From assembly GCF_001741865.1 (NCBI RefSeq), contig NZ_CP017147.1:3339001-3403000 (forward strand): a DNA stretch of 64,000 nt. Reading direction: 5' to 3'. This document shows positions 48,043 to 57,840 of this stretch, piece after piece. The notes under the pieces are model-generated. The model worked only from the letters and a program-made list of their open reading frames with translations. It did no database searches and had not been told where the DNA came from. How positions within the stretch are numbered: the first letter of the stretch is position 1; each line of letters opens with the position of its first letter. This DNA comes from Bosea vaviloviae (GTDB lineage: Bacteria > Pseudomonadota > Alphaproteobacteria > Rhizobiales > Beijerinckiaceae). Position numbers and translations under genes: made by a program.

Positions 48043-49428
48043 ATGTCGGAGCGTTGGACGCCCGAGAGCTGGAGGGCCAAGCCCGTTCAGCAGATGCCGG
48101 AATACCCGGATCAGGCAGCCTTGAAGGCGGTTGAGCAGCAGCTCGCCGGCTTTCCGCCGCTCGTTTTTGCGGGTGAGGCGCGCAAGTTGAAGAAGGCTCT
48201 CGCGAAAGTCGCAAGCGGCGAGGCCTTCCTCCTTCAGGGCGGGGATTGTGCGGAGAGCTTCGCCGAGCACTCCGCCGACAACATTCGCGATTTCTTCCGG
48301 CTCTTCCTGCAGATGGCGGTGGTGCTCACCTTCGCTGGCGGCTCGCCGGTGGTGAAGGTCGGGCGCATCGCCGGCCAGTTCGCCAAGCCGCGTTCGGCTG
48401 GAACGGAGACGATCGGCGGCGTCGAACTGCCGAGCTACAAGGGCGACATCGTCAACGACATCGAGTTCACGCCCGACGCGCGCATCCCCGATCCGCGCCG
48501 CCAGCTCGAGGCCTACAGACAGTCGGCGGCGACGCTGAACCTGATCCGCGCCTTCGCGACCGGCGGCTACGCCAATCTCGACAATGCGCATCGCTGGATG
48601 CTCGGCTTCGTCAAGGATGCGCCGGCCTCGTCGCGCTACAACGAGGTGGCCGAGCGCATCACCGAGTCGCTCGACTTCATGCGCGCCATCGGCATCGATC
48701 CCGAGACGCATCCCGAGATGCGCACGACGGATTTCTACACCAGCCATGAGGCGCTGCTGCTCGGCTACGAGCAGGCGATGACGCGCACCGACTCGACCAC
48801 GGGCGAGTACTACGACACCTCCGGCCACATGGTCTGGATCGGCGACCGCACGCGCCAGCTCGACCATGCCCATGTCGAGTTCTTCCGCGGCATCCGCAAT
48901 CCGATCGGCCTGAAATGCGGGCCGTCCACGACCGTCGACGGCTTGCTGAAGCTGATCGATGTCCTGGACCCGCAAAACCAGCCGGGCCGTCTGACGCTGA
49001 TCGCCCGCTTCGGCGCCGACAAGGTCTTCGACAACCTGCCGGCTTTGGTGCGCGCCACCAAGCGGGAAGGGCGCAATGTCGTCTGGTCCTGCGACCCGAT
49101 GCACGGCAACACGGTCAAGGCGGCGAGCGGCTACAAGACGCGGCCCTTCGACCTGATCATGACCGAGGTGAAGAACTTCTTTGCCGTCCACCAGGCCGAG
49201 GGCACCCATGCCGGCGGTCTGCATCTGGAGATGACCGGCAAGAACGTCACCGAATGCACCGGCGGCGCGCGCGGCATGACCGATGCGGATCTCAACGACC
49301 GCTACCACACGGTCTGCGACCCGCGCCTCAACGCCGAGCAGGCGCTGGAACTCGCCTTCCTCGTTGCCGAGCTGGTCAAGCGCGAGCGCTCGGGCCGGGT
49401 GCGCCCGGAGGTCGAGGCGGCCGAGTAA
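48043..49428 (+). CDS. Class II 3-deoxy-7-phosphoheptulonate synthase (DAHP synthase)
   Basis: A 461-residue plant/actinobacterial-type enzyme that joins phosphoenolpyruvate and erythrose 4-phosphate in the first step of the shikimate pathway. The start [19 protein letters not shown], then [15 protein letters not shown] (metal Cys), [33 protein letters not shown] and [14 protein letters not shown] are hallmark motifs. AGGAGCAAGACAA precedes ATG 48043, which is preferred over 48001. A strong hairpin follows. It is flanked on both sides by toxin-antitoxin modules. Confidence 0.95.
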   Translation: MSERWTPESWRAKPVQQMPEYPDQAALKAVEQQLAGFPPLVFAGEARKLKKALAKVASGEAFLLQGGDCAESFAEHSADNIRDFFRLFLQMAVVLTFAGGSPVVKVGRIAGQFAKPRSAGTETIGGVELPSYKGDIVNDIEFTPDARIPDPRRQLEAYRQSAATLNLIRAFATGGYANLDNAHRWMLGFVKDAPASSRYNEVAERITESLDFMRAIGIDPETHPEMRTTDFYTSHEALLLGYEQAMTRTDSTTGEYYDTSGHMVWIGDRTRQLDHAHVEFFRGIRNPIGLKCGPSTTVDGLLKLIDVLDPQNQPGRLTLIARFGADKVFDNLPALVRATKREGRNVVWSCDPMHGNTVKAASGYKTRPFDLIMTEVKNFFAVHQAEGTHAGGLHLEMTGKNVTECTGGARGMTDADLNDRYHTVCDPRLNAEQALELAFLVAELVKRERSGRVRPEVEAAE

Positions 49429-49437
49429 AGACGACAA

Positions 49438-49465
49438 CCGCAGCCCGGTGTCAGCCGGGCTGCGG
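49438..49465. terminator. Bidirectional hairpin between DAHP synthase and VapC
   Basis: CCGCAGCCCGG-TGTCAG-CCGGGCTGCGG, a perfect 11-bp stem 9 bases after the DAHP synthase stop. It overlaps the 3' end of the convergent toxin gene. Confidence 0.7.
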
Positions 49466-49876
49466 CGCATCCATCCAGTTCGCCATGACGAGCGGTGCGG
49501 TGATCCGCGAGAAGTGCCGGGTGTTGTTGGTCACCAGCACAGCGCCGGCCGCGATCGCATGGGCCGCGACCATCATGTCGAGTTCGCCGATCGGCTGACC
49601 GGTGCTGGCGAGCTGGTGGCGTATCTCGGAATAATGGTCGGCAGCCGCGGCATCCCAAGGCAGAGAAGGGACCATGTCCAGGAAACGCCGCACGACCAGG
49701 TGCAGGCGATGGTCCAAGGGCAGGCGTTTCAGCCCGTAAAGCAATTCGGCCCTCGTCACCGCCGAGATGCAGAGTTTCGAGGATGGGATCGCCGAGAGGA
49801 TGGCAGCCGCGTTCGGCAAGCGGCCCTTGATGATGTAGCTCGACATATCCGTGTCGAGCATATGCAGCAGGCTCAC
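49451..49876 (-). CDS. vapC: VapC-type PIN domain toxin
   Basis: A 141-residue PIN ribonuclease of the FitB/VapC tRNA-cleaving type: LLHMLDTDMSSYIIKGR (Asp), SAVTRAELLYGLKRL (Glu), GELDMMVAAHAIAAGAVLVTNNTRHFSRI (Asp, Asn/Arg closing motif). It starts at a GTG overlapping the antitoxin stop. Its 3' end lies inside the hairpin shared with the DAHP synthase gene. Confidence 0.92.
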   Translation of the reverse strand: MSLLHMLDTDMSSYIIKGRLPNAAAILSAIPSSKLCISAVTRAELLYGLKRLPLDHRLHLVVRRFLDMVPSLPWDAAAADHYSEIRHQLASTGQPIGELDMMVAAHAIAAGAVLVTNNTRHFSRITAPLVMANWMDAPQPG

Positions 49877-50142
49877 GCCTCATCCTCGAAGATCTTGCGA
49901 TGTTTGGGGGCGGTATTCAGCGGTCGCTCGGCCATGAAGGCGTCCGTGCCCTTGATTTCGCCGGTGAGCTCGCAGAACTCGGCCCAGTCACGTGCAGCGG
50001 GGCGGCTGGAGAGGATCACGTCGCCGGTTCGCTCGTCGCGGCTGACATAGACCTGCGTGCCGGAGAAGCGGAATTCCGCAGGCAGCCGGACGGCCTGGCT
50101 GGCGCCGTTCTGAAACAGTTTCGCGGTGCGGATGTCCGACAT
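49873..50142 (-). CDS. vapB: VapB-type antitoxin (AbrB/SpoVT fold)
   Basis: An 89-residue protein: TAKLFQNGASQAVRLPAEFRFSGTQVYVSRDERTGDVILSSRP is the swapped-hairpin AbrB DNA-binding fold, and DWAEFCELTGEIKGTDAFMAERPLN is the toxin-binding tail. A perfect 12-bp inverted repeat lies 10 bases upstream of the ATG. It pairs with the downstream overlapping VapC. Confidence 0.92.
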   Translation of the reverse strand: MSDIRTAKLFQNGASQAVRLPAEFRFSGTQVYVSRDERTGDVILSSRPAARDWAEFCELTGEIKGTDAFMAERPLNTAPKHRKIFEDEA

Positions 50143-50152
50143 ATGGCATCTC

Positions 50153-50184
50153 CCGAGAGTATATGCAGAGATATATACTCTCGG
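50153..50184. promoter_or_regulatory. VapBC operator
   Basis: CCGAGAGTATAT-GCAGAGAT-ATATACTCTCGG, a perfect inverted repeat with AT-rich inner ends upstream of vapB. It probably overlaps the promoter and binds the VapBC complex. Confidence 0.75.
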
Positions 50185-50214
50185 CGAGACGCTGCTGCAA
50201 GCTGGCTGCGGTTC

Positions 50215-51051
50215 TCAGAATTTGAGAGCGGCCGCGACGCGGGCAGTGTTCACGTTCACTGTGACGCCCTCGACATTGTTGAAGCGCGTGAAGAGATATT
50301 CGCCGCGAACGACGATGTTGTCGGCCAGGGCGGCCTCGACGCCACCGCCGACGCTCATGCCGTAGCCCCAGACGTCTTTTTTCGGACCACCAGCGATGCG
50401 TGGATAGCCGAAATAGCTGGTCGTGCTGGTGGTCGATGGGCGCCAGTCGGCAGCCACGGCGACATTGGTGTCGAACCGGCCGGCAGCAGCGCCAATCGTG
50501 AAATACGGCATCAATCGGCCATAGGCGTAACCCAGCCGGAGGCGAGCGTTGACATAGTCGTTCAGCCTGGCTTCCTGAATCGAAGCAACGATTGCGGGGC
50601 CGCTTGAGAGCAGGCGGCCTTCGAGAGTCGAAGCGGTGGTGTTTTGATCGATCCGCGAATATTCGGCTTCGAAGCCGATGACGGCCTCACCGAAAGCCAT
50701 GTTGTAACCGGCAAAACCGCCAAAGGTGATGCCCCTGTCATCACGCGGCGAAGTCCGGACCAATTCGCCCGGCGACATTTCGTTCAGCGCTGTAGTGGCG
50801 TTGAACAAGCCATTCGCGAGGTCCATCACGCCGCGATCGGTCCTGAAGCGTGTCTGGGTCTGACCGGCAAAGCCGCCGACATAGAATCCGGTCCAGTTGA
50901 AGGTGCCGGATTCGAAATCGCGCGGCGGCGCGTCCTCGGTCTGCTGCGAGCCGCGCAGGACCGGGTAATCCGCGCCCAAGGCGGCCCGGTCCACGACCAG
51001 AACGAGGCCGGCAACTGCTACGCCGGTGAGAATGAGGGAGCGGATGCGCAT
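50215..51051 (-). CDS. Outer-membrane beta-barrel protein (Omp25/Omp31-like)
   Basis: A 278-residue protein with a signal peptide (MRIRSLILTGVAVAGLVLVVDRAALGA). The mature part shows alternating barrel strands such as WTGFYVGGFAGQTQTRF, ITFGGFAGYNMAFGEAVIGFEAEYS, VNARLRLGYAYGRLMPYFTIGAAAGRF and the C-terminal NIVVRGEYLFTRFNNVEGV...RVAAALKF ending in Phe. The pattern is that of eight-stranded OmpA-like porin-type proteins common in Hyphomicrobiales. ATG 51051 is chosen because the signal peptide starts there and GGAGAAA precedes it. Confidence 0.87.
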   Translation of the reverse strand: MRIRSLILTGVAVAGLVLVVDRAALGADYPVLRGSQQTEDAPPRDFESGTFNWTGFYVGGFAGQTQTRFRTDRGVMDLANGLFNATTALNEMSPGELVRTSPRDDRGITFGGFAGYNMAFGEAVIGFEAEYSRIDQNTTASTLEGRLLSSGPAIVASIQEARLNDYVNARLRLGYAYGRLMPYFTIGAAAGRFDTNVAVAADWRPSTTSTTSYFGYPRIAGGPKKDVWGYGMSVGGGVEAALADNIVVRGEYLFTRFNNVEGVTVNVNTARVAAALKF

Positions 51052-51184
51052 GAGGTTTCTCCAAACCGGCCGGTCATCGTCACTGTCCGACACGCCGCCA
51101 TTCATGCCCGATTAACCCTAACGGGCAGTTAAGCCCGGGCCACACGCATTGCTGGCTTTGGGGCGCCGCGCTACAGGCAAAGTC

Positions 51185-52924
51185 ATGACTGCGACCTCTC
51201 TTCGTCTTGCGCTTGCGCAACTCAACCCGACCATCGGCGACATCTGCGGCAATGCCGACAAGGTCCGCGCCGCCCGCCGCGCCGCAGGCGATGCCGGCGC
51301 CGAGCTCTTGATGCTGCCGGAGCTCTTTCTCTGCGGTTATCCGCCGGAGGACCTGGTTCTGAAGCCGGCCTTCCAGGATGCCTGCCGCAAGGCCTGCGAG
51401 GCACTCGCGCGCGAGACTGGGGATGGTGGCCCGGCCGTGCTCCTGGGCCTGCCCTGGGCTGAGGGCGGCAAGCTCTACAACGCCTATGCGCTGCTCGATG
51501 GCGGCCTGATCCAGTCGGTGCGCTTCAAGGTGGCGCTGCCCGATTATGGCGTCTTCGACGATTCCCGCGTGTTTTCGCCCGGTCCGCTGCCCGGCCCGGT
51601 GGTGTTCCGCGACAAGGTTCGGCTGGGCCTGCCGATCTGCGAGGACATCTGGAGCGAGGAGGTGGTCGAGTGCCTGGCCGAGACCGGGGCCGAGATCCTG
51701 CTCGCGCCCAATGGCTCGCCCTATCGCCGCGATGTCGGCGATGAACGCATGAATATCGCGGTCGCGCGCGTGGTCGAATCCGGCCTGCCGCTGGTCTATC
51801 TCAACCAGCTCGGCGGCCAGGACGAGCTCGTCTTCGACGGCGCCTCCTTCGTGCTCGCTGCCGACAGGACGCTGGCGCATCAACTGCCGGCCTTCCGCGA
51901 GGCGCTCGTCGTCACCGAGTGGGCGCGCGAGGCCGGGCAATGGCGCGCCCAGCCGGGCGAGATCGCGGCGATCGAGAGCGGCGACGAGGCGGATTACGGG
52001 GCTTGCGTGCTGGGCCTGCGCGACTATGCCGGCAAGACCGGGTTCACCGGCGTCGTGCTCGGCCTCTCCGGTGGCCTCGACTCCGCGCTTTGCGCGGCGA
52101 TCGCCGTCGATGCGCTCGGGCCCAGGCGCGTCACTTGCGTGATGATGCCCTCCCGCTTCACCGCCCAGCAGAGCCTGGATGATGCGCAGGCCTGCGCCAG
52201 GGCGCTCAGTGTCCGCTATGAGACGCTGCCGATCGCGGCGCCGGTCGCGGGCTTCGAGGCGGCGCTGGCCGGGCTCTTCGCGGGCACGCAGCGTGACGTC
52301 ACGGAGGAGAACCTGCAGAGCCGGACGCGCGGCACGCTCCTGATGGCGCTCTCCAACAAATTCGGCTGGATGCTGGTGACGACCGGCAACAAATCCGAGA
52401 TGTCCTGCGGCTATGCCACGCTCTATGGCGACATGAATGGCGGCTTCAACCCGATCAAGGACGTCTACAAGACGCAAGCCTTCCGCCTCGCACAGCTGCG
52501 CAACCACTGGAAGCCGGCGGGCGCGCTTGGTCCTGATGGCGTCGTCATCCCCGAGAGCATCATCGCCCGGCCGCCCAGCGCCGAATTGCGCGAGGACCAG
52601 ACCGACCAGGATGCGCTGCCGCCCTATGAGGTGCTCGACGCCATCCTCGCCTGCCTGATCGAGCGCGAGATGCGCGTCGCCGACATCGTCGCGCTCGGCC
52701 ATGAGCGTGAAACCGTCGTCGCGGTCGAGCGCCTGCTGCATCGTGCCGAATACAAGCGCCGCCAGGCCGCGCCGGGCGTGAAGGTCACCGGCCGCAATCT
52801 CGGTCGCGACCGCCGCTACCCGATCGTCAACGTTTTTCGCGACCCGGGCGAGGGCGCCTACGAGCCTGATGCGACGCTGGTGAAGGGGGTGGGCAAGCCG
52901 GGCGGGGAGAGCTTCGACTTCTGA
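51185..52924 (+). CDS. nadE: Glutamine-dependent NAD+ synthetase
   Basis: A 579-residue two-domain enzyme for the last step of NAD synthesis. The N-terminal nitrilase-like glutaminase holds the Glu of LPELFLCGYPPEDL (46), the Lys of RFKVALPDYGVFDD and the Cys of LPICEDIW. The C-terminal ATP-pyrophosphatase has LGLSGGLDSALCAAIA (about 292-307) and MPSRFTAQQSLDDA, then TGNKSEMSCGYATLYGDMNGGF. Both domains are complete. ATG 51185 gives the usual N-terminus. Confidence 0.96.
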   Translation: MTATSLRLALAQLNPTIGDICGNADKVRAARRAAGDAGAELLMLPELFLCGYPPEDLVLKPAFQDACRKACEALARETGDGGPAVLLGLPWAEGGKLYNAYALLDGGLIQSVRFKVALPDYGVFDDSRVFSPGPLPGPVVFRDKVRLGLPICEDIWSEEVVECLAETGAEILLAPNGSPYRRDVGDERMNIAVARVVESGLPLVYLNQLGGQDELVFDGASFVLAADRTLAHQLPAFREALVVTEWAREAGQWRAQPGEIAAIESGDEADYGACVLGLRDYAGKTGFTGVVLGLSGGLDSALCAAIAVDALGPRRVTCVMMPSRFTAQQSLDDAQACARALSVRYETLPIAAPVAGFEAALAGLFAGTQRDVTEENLQSRTRGTLLMALSNKFGWMLVTTGNKSEMSCGYATLYGDMNGGFNPIKDVYKTQAFRLAQLRNHWKPAGALGPDGVVIPESIIARPPSAELREDQTDQDALPPYEVLDAILACLIEREMRVADIVALGHERETVVAVERLLHRAEYKRRQAAPGVKVTGRNLGRDRRYPIVNVFRDPGEGAYEPDATLVKGVGKPGGESFDF

Positions 52925-52942
52925 GCGAAGGCCAATTCCATC

Positions 52943-53022
52943 GTCATTGCGAGCGCAGCGAAGCAATCCAGAGCGGCAGCGCTCGACGTTCCCCTGGATT
53001 GCTTCGCTGCTCTCGCAATGAC
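52943..53022. repeat. Intergenic palindromic repeat, family A
   Basis: GTCATTGCGAGCGCAGCGAA...TCTCGCAATGAC, between nadE and the SulP gene. Confidence 0.85.
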
Positions 53023-53032
53023 GGTGAGCGAT

Positions 53033-54517
53033 TCAATGCACCGGCGACGCCCCTGCATCGCCACCCTTATCGTGCTGACCAAAGCGGTCGACCATGGTCG
53101 CGCTGGCTTCGTTGAGGCCGATCACGGTGACCAACGCTCCGTTGCGGCGGAACCGCAGGACCGCCTTGTCGAGTGCCGCGATCGCCGAGATGTCCCAGAA
53201 ATGCGCATGGGTCAGGTCGATCGTCACGCGCTCCGGCCGCTCGTCGAAGGCGAAGCCCGCAAGGAAGCTCTCGGTCGAGGTAAAGAAGATCTGACCCCGG
53301 ACGGTGTAGTCGCACTTCTTCCCGTCGGGGCTTTCGCGCTTATCGACGGCGACGAGCCGCGCGACCTTGCCGGCGAAGAACACGCCTGACAGCAGAACGC
53401 CGACGAGCACGCCCTTGGCGAGATCATGCGTGGCGACGACTGTCGTGACTGTCGCCAGCATGACGATGGAGGATGGCAGCGGGTTGAGGCGCAGATCGAG
53501 GATGGAGCGCCATGAGAAGGTGCCGATCGAGACCATGATCATCACGGCGACGAGCGCGGCCATCGGGATGATCCGCACGAGGTCGTCGAGCACGACGATC
53601 AGGAACAGCAGGAAGGCTCCGGCGACGAAGGTCGAGAGCCGGCCGCGCCCGCCCGACGTCACATTGATCACGGATTGTCCGATCATGGCGCAGCCGCCCA
53701 TGCCGCCGATCAGCGCCGAGGCGATGTTGCTTGCGCCCTGTCCGTAGCATTCCTGGCTCTTGTTGCTGCCGGTCTCGGTCATGTCGTCGACGATCTGCGC
53801 CGTCAGCAGCGATTCCAGGAGCCCGACCGCGGCGAGCGCGACCGAATAAGGGAAGATGATCTTCAGCGTCTCAAAGGTCAGCGGAACCTGCGGCAGCGCG
53901 AAGACGGGCAGGGTCGAAGGCAGTTCGCCGAGATCGCCGACCGTCCGCAGGTTCAGCCCGAAGCCCCATGCGACCGCCGTCAGCACGGCGATGGCGACGA
54001 GCGGCGAAGGGATTGCCTTGGTCAGATAAGGCAGGAGATAGATGATCGCGAGGCCGGCCGCGATCATCGCATAGGTCAGCGTCGGCACGCCGATCAGTTC
54101 GGGCAACTGCGCCATGAAGATCAGGATGGCGAGCGCATTGACGAAGCCGGTGATGACCGAGCGCGAGACGAAACTCATCAGCCGCCCGAGCCTGAGCGCT
54201 CCGGCGCCGAGCTGGATCAGCCCCATCAGGATCGTTGCCGCGAAGAGATATTGCAGGCCGTGCTCCTTCACCAACGTGACCATCAGCACGGCCGTGGCGG
54301 CGGTAGCGGCCGAGATCATGCCGGGGCGTCCGCCGACGAAGGCGGAGACACAGGCGATGGCGAAGGAGGCGTAGAGCCCGATCTTGGGATCGACGCCGGC
54401 GATGACTGAAAAGCCGATCGCTTCCGGGATCAGCGCGAGAGCGACGACGATGCCCGACAGGATGTCGGCCCGGATGTTGGAGAACCATTCACGGCGATAG
54501 GCAGTCATTTTTGACAT
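53033..54517 (-). CDS. SulP family inorganic anion transporter with STAS domain
   Basis: A 494-residue transporter with 10-14 membrane helices. [36 protein letters not shown] is the SulP signature, and [26 protein letters not shown] fits the family core. The C-terminal STAS domain ([32 protein letters not shown]) resembles anti-sigma antagonists and probably regulates transport. Substrates in this family include sulfate and bicarbonate. ATG 54517 is preferred to an upstream TTG-type start. Confidence 0.92.
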   Translation of the reverse strand: MSKMTAYRREWFSNIRADILSGIVVALALIPEAIGFSVIAGVDPKIGLYASFAIACVSAFVGGRPGMISAATAATAVLMVTLVKEHGLQYLFAATILMGLIQLGAGALRLGRLMSFVSRSVITGFVNALAILIFMAQLPELIGVPTLTYAMIAAGLAIIYLLPYLTKAIPSPLVAIAVLTAVAWGFGLNLRTVGDLGELPSTLPVFALPQVPLTFETLKIIFPYSVALAAVGLLESLLTAQIVDDMTETGSNKSQECYGQGASNIASALIGGMGGCAMIGQSVINVTSGGRGRLSTFVAGAFLLFLIVVLDDLVRIIPMAALVAVMIMVSIGTFSWRSILDLRLNPLPSSIVMLATVTTVVATHDLAKGVLVGVLLSGVFFAGKVARLVAVDKRESPDGKKCDYTVRGQIFFTSTESFLAGFAFDERPERVTIDLTHAHFWDISAIAALDKAVLRFRRNGALVTVIGLNEASATMVDRFGQHDKGGDAGASPVH

Positions 54518-54778
54518 TGCGAAACCCACGAGCAATCAGCGCCTGCGCGATGCGCAGGATCAGGCTTGATCGACATTTGGGTTGTCCGGCGGATCGGCGG
54601 CCGGAAGAGCCACCCGGAATTTCACCGGGTCCATTCGAATGACATCTTCTAGCCACGAGTCCTGCTGCGCCGCAACAGGAATTGCTGCGGAGGCGATCGG
54701 CGCGCAACCGCGACGATCACTGGGCGCGGCGATCACTCGGCGATTGTCCGCCCCCGTCAAACGCGCCATAAGCCGCGC

Positions 54779-56119
54779 ATGACCTCTCCGCTCGTCCGCA
54801 CCGCACCGTCTCCGACCGGCTTCCTGCATATCGGCAATGTCCGGTCGATCATGTTCAACTGGCTGTTCGCGCGCCGTTATAGTGGGCGCTTCCTGCTGCG
54901 CTATGACGATACCGATCTGGCGCGTTCGAAGCCGGAATTCGCTGATGCGATCGCGGAAGACCTGGCCTGGCTCGGCGTCGTGCCCGACTTCGTCATCAAA
55001 CAGTCGGACCGGTTGGCGATCTATGACGCGGCAGCTGCCCGCCTGCGCGAGGCCGGCCGGCTCTACCCCTGCTACGAGACAGCCGACGAGCTCGACCGCC
55101 GCCGCAAGCGCCAGCTCGCGCGTGGCCTGCCGCCGGTCTATGACCGCGCCGCGCTGAAATTGACGGCCGAAGACAGGGCGCAGCTCGAGGCCGAGGGCCG
55201 CAAGCCGCATTGGCGCTTCCTGCTGGAGCCGCGCGTCGTCGCCTGGAACGATCTCATCCGGGGCGAGGCCCATGTCGATTGCGCCTCGCTGTCGGACCAG
55301 GTGCTGATCCGCGAGGATGGCAGCTATCTCTATCATCTGCCTTCCGTCGTCGACGATGCCGAGACCGGCGTGACCCATGTCATCCGCGGCGAGGACCACG
55401 TCACCAACACGGCGGTGCAGATCCAGATCTTCGAGGCGCTGGGCGCAGCCCTGCCGTTCTTCGGCCACCACAATCTGCTGACGACGGCGAGCGGGGAGGG
55501 GCTGTCGAAGCGGCTCGGCCATCTCTCGCTGCGCGGCCTGCGCGAAAGCGGCGTCGAGGCCTTGGCCGTTGCGGCGCTCGCCGTGCTCGTCGGCTCCTCG
55601 GATGCGGTCAGGCCGGTCGCCAGCCTGGATGAGCTCGCTGGCCTGGTCGAGCTCGCCCATGTCTCGCGCGCCCCGGCCAAGTTCGACGAGCATGAGCTGG
55701 AGGCGCTGAGCGCCCGCACGCTCCACCAGCTGCCTTATGACGCCGTGGCTGAGAGGCTGGCGGTACTGGGCGTGCCCGCGACCGAGCCTTTCTGGCTCGC
55801 GGTCCGTGGCAATCTCGGCAAGCTCGATGATGTGAAGGCCTGGTGGCAGGTCGTCGAAGGGCCGCTGCACCCGGTCGTCACCGACCCCGCCTTTGCCGCA
55901 GCGGCGGCTTCCGTGCTGCCGGCCGAGCCTTTCGACGCGACGAGCTGGAAGAGCTGGACGCAGGCCGTCGCGGCCGCGACCGGCGCCAAGGGCAAGGCCC
56001 TGTTCATGCCGCTGCGCCTGGCCTTGACCGGGCTGGAGCACGGCCCGGAGCTGGCAGCCCTGTTGCCGCTGATCGGGCGGGAAAAGGCGCTGAAGCGCCT
56101 CGCTGGCGAGACGGCCTGA
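54779..56119 (+). CDS. gltX: Glutamate-tRNA ligase
   Basis: A 446-residue class I aminoacyl-tRNA synthetase. [26 protein letters not shown] contains the HIGH motif (HIGN, 17-20), and [13 protein letters not shown] near 240 is the KMSKS equivalent. [17 protein letters not shown] and [12 protein letters not shown] bind Glu-AMP and the acceptor end. Many alphaproteobacteria have two GltX paralogues, one charging tRNA-Gln for transamidation; which type this is cannot be told from one copy. Confidence 0.93.
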   Translation: MTSPLVRTAPSPTGFLHIGNVRSIMFNWLFARRYSGRFLLRYDDTDLARSKPEFADAIAEDLAWLGVVPDFVIKQSDRLAIYDAAAARLREAGRLYPCYETADELDRRRKRQLARGLPPVYDRAALKLTAEDRAQLEAEGRKPHWRFLLEPRVVAWNDLIRGEAHVDCASLSDQVLIREDGSYLYHLPSVVDDAETGVTHVIRGEDHVTNTAVQIQIFEALGAALPFFGHHNLLTTASGEGLSKRLGHLSLRGLRESGVEALAVAALAVLVGSSDAVRPVASLDELAGLVELAHVSRAPAKFDEHELEALSARTLHQLPYDAVAERLAVLGVPATEPFWLAVRGNLGKLDDVKAWWQVVEGPLHPVVTDPAFAAAAASVLPAEPFDATSWKSWTQAVAAATGAKGKALFMPLRLALTGLEHGPELAALLPLIGREKALKRLAGETA

Positions 56120-56127
56120 GCCAAGCC

Positions 56128-56213
56128 GTCATTGCGAGAAGCGAAGCGACGAAGCAATCCAGGGAGCGTAGAGTTCTGCCGCTCCTGGATTGCTTCGCTT
56201 CGCTCGCAATGAC
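56128..56213. repeat. Intergenic palindromic repeat, family A
   Basis: GTCATTGCGAGAAGCGAAGC...CGCTCGCAATGAC, between gltX and the convergent MFS gene. Confidence 0.85.
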
Positions 56214-56232
56214 GTTTGCGGGAGGCGGTGCC

Positions 56233-57552
56233 TCAATCGTGCCGGTGCATCGCCGAATCGTGCTTGGTGTCGCGCATCGTCGTGTAGACCAGCAGCGACA
56301 GGAAGATCACACCGGCGAGATAGTAGTAGAACCACTGCTCGTGGCCGAGCGTCTTGAACCAGAGCGCGATCGCCGGAGCCGTACCGCCGAAGATCGAGAC
56401 TGTCAGCGCATAAGGCACAGCGACGCCTGTCGCGCGGATCGAGGTCGGGAACAACTCGGCCTTCACCACGGCGTTGATCGAGGTGTAGCCGGCGACGAAG
56501 ACCCAGGCGCCGGAGATCAGCAGGAAGGCGATCCAGGGCGACTTCGTCCCGGCGAGCGCGGTCAGGATCGGCACCGTCAGCAGCGTGCCGGCGACGCCGA
56601 AGAAGATCAGCATCGGCTTGCGGCCGATCCGGTCCGAGATCGCGCCATAGATCGGCTGCAGGGCGGCGGCGAAGATCAGCGAGCCGGCGATGACATAGGT
56701 CGTGGTCAGGTCGTCGAGGCCCACCGTCTGCTTCACGAAGGTCTGCATATAGGTGGTGAAGGTGTAGAAGGCGGCGGTGCCGCCGGCGGTGAGGCCGACC
56801 ACGATCGCGACCTCGCGCGGATAGCGCAGCAGCCCGCGGATCGAGCTTTCGCGCTTCTTGCCCTTCAGCGCCTCGAAGCTCTCGGTCTCGTGCATGTGGC
56901 GGCGCATGAACATGGCGATGATGGCGAGCGCCGCGCCGATGACGAAGGGGATGCGCCAGCCCCATTCGACCAGCTGCTCATGCGTCAGGAAGACGTTCTG
57001 GAGCAGCAACAGCACCAGGATGGCGGTGAGCTGCCCGCCGATCAGCGTGACGTATTGGAAGCTCGAATAGAAACCGCGATGCTCGGGGTCGGCGACCTCG
57101 GTGAGATAGGTCGCGCTGGCGCCGTATTCACCGCCCAGGCTCAGGCCCTCGACGATGCGGGCGAAGGCGAGCAAAGCGGGCGCGGCGAAGCCGATCGAGG
57201 CATAGGTCGGCGTCACCGCGATGATCAACGAGCCGAAGCACATCAGCACGACCGAGACGGTCAGCGAGAGCCGGCGGCCATAGCGGTCGGCGAGATGGCC
57301 GAACAGCCAGCCGCCGATCGGGCGCACGATGAAGCCGGCGGCAAACAGGGTCGCGGCGTTGAGCTGCTGCACGACCGGGTCGCTGGATGGGAAGAAATGC
57401 GGCGCAAAATACAGCGCAAAGGCCGTATAGGCGTAAAAGTCGTACCATTCGACCAGGTTGCCGACCGAGCCCATGAAGATCGCCTTCAGGCGGCGTTTGG
57501 CGTCGTTGAATTCGATCGGATGGGGATGGGCGGGAATGGCGTCGTCTGACAT
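56233..57552 (-). CDS. MHS family MFS permease (alpha-ketoglutarate/proton symporter-like)
   Basis: A 439-residue 12-helix transporter. FMGSVGNLVEWYDFYAYTAFALYFAPHFFP and GRRLSLTVSVVLMCFGSLIIAVTPTY are characteristic of the metabolite:H+ symporter branch, with the MFS loop motif HLADRYGRR between helices 2 and 3 and EGLSLGGEYGASATYL in helix 5. The best-known close relative is KgtP, but the substrate (a dicarboxylate, proline betaine or similar) is not certain. ATG 57552 is chosen over the longer frame. Confidence 0.9.
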   Translation of the reverse strand: MSDDAIPAHPHPIEFNDAKRRLKAIFMGSVGNLVEWYDFYAYTAFALYFAPHFFPSSDPVVQQLNAATLFAAGFIVRPIGGWLFGHLADRYGRRLSLTVSVVLMCFGSLIIAVTPTYASIGFAAPALLAFARIVEGLSLGGEYGASATYLTEVADPEHRGFYSSFQYVTLIGGQLTAILVLLLLQNVFLTHEQLVEWGWRIPFVIGAALAIIAMFMRRHMHETESFEALKGKKRESSIRGLLRYPREVAIVVGLTAGGTAAFYTFTTYMQTFVKQTVGLDDLTTTYVIAGSLIFAAALQPIYGAISDRIGRKPMLIFFGVAGTLLTVPILTALAGTKSPWIAFLLISGAWVFVAGYTSINAVVKAELFPTSIRATGVAVPYALTVSIFGGTAPAIALWFKTLGHEQWFYYYLAGVIFLSLLVYTTMRDTKHDSAMHRHD

Positions 57553-57837
57553 GGCGGGCCTCTGAGCCTTTTTGGGGACGGAGGCAGCCTCGCATCGTCG
57601 GAGGGACGGATGCGTCATTCTACGGCCAGGCGGCGTCCCCGTTATGAGGGATGGCCCTTTAATGCGCGCCGGCTGGCCATGCGTCCAGTGCCGGGCTACC
57701 CGGCTGGCGGCGTAGCGTCATGGTTTCTGTGCATGGAGCCCTGACGGAATCGTCCGAGAGCGACGTGATCGATTCTAAAAACTGAGAGCATTGCCCACGC
57801 GAAAAACCAGTACTCAGCTTTTCGCGTGAGCAATGCT
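57553..57837. other. Gap between the MFS permease and DUF2865 genes
   Basis: No gene is recognised. A family C repeat occupies its right end (57785-57840). The rest contains the upstream region of the MFS gene. Confidence 0.55.
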
Positions 57838-57840
57838 CTA
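57785..57840. repeat. Intergenic repeat, family C, overlapping a stop codon
   Basis: GAGCATTGCCCACGCGAAAA...TTTTCGCGTGAGCAATGCTCTA. The final CTA is the TAG stop of the DUF2865 gene on the minus strand. Confidence 0.85.
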
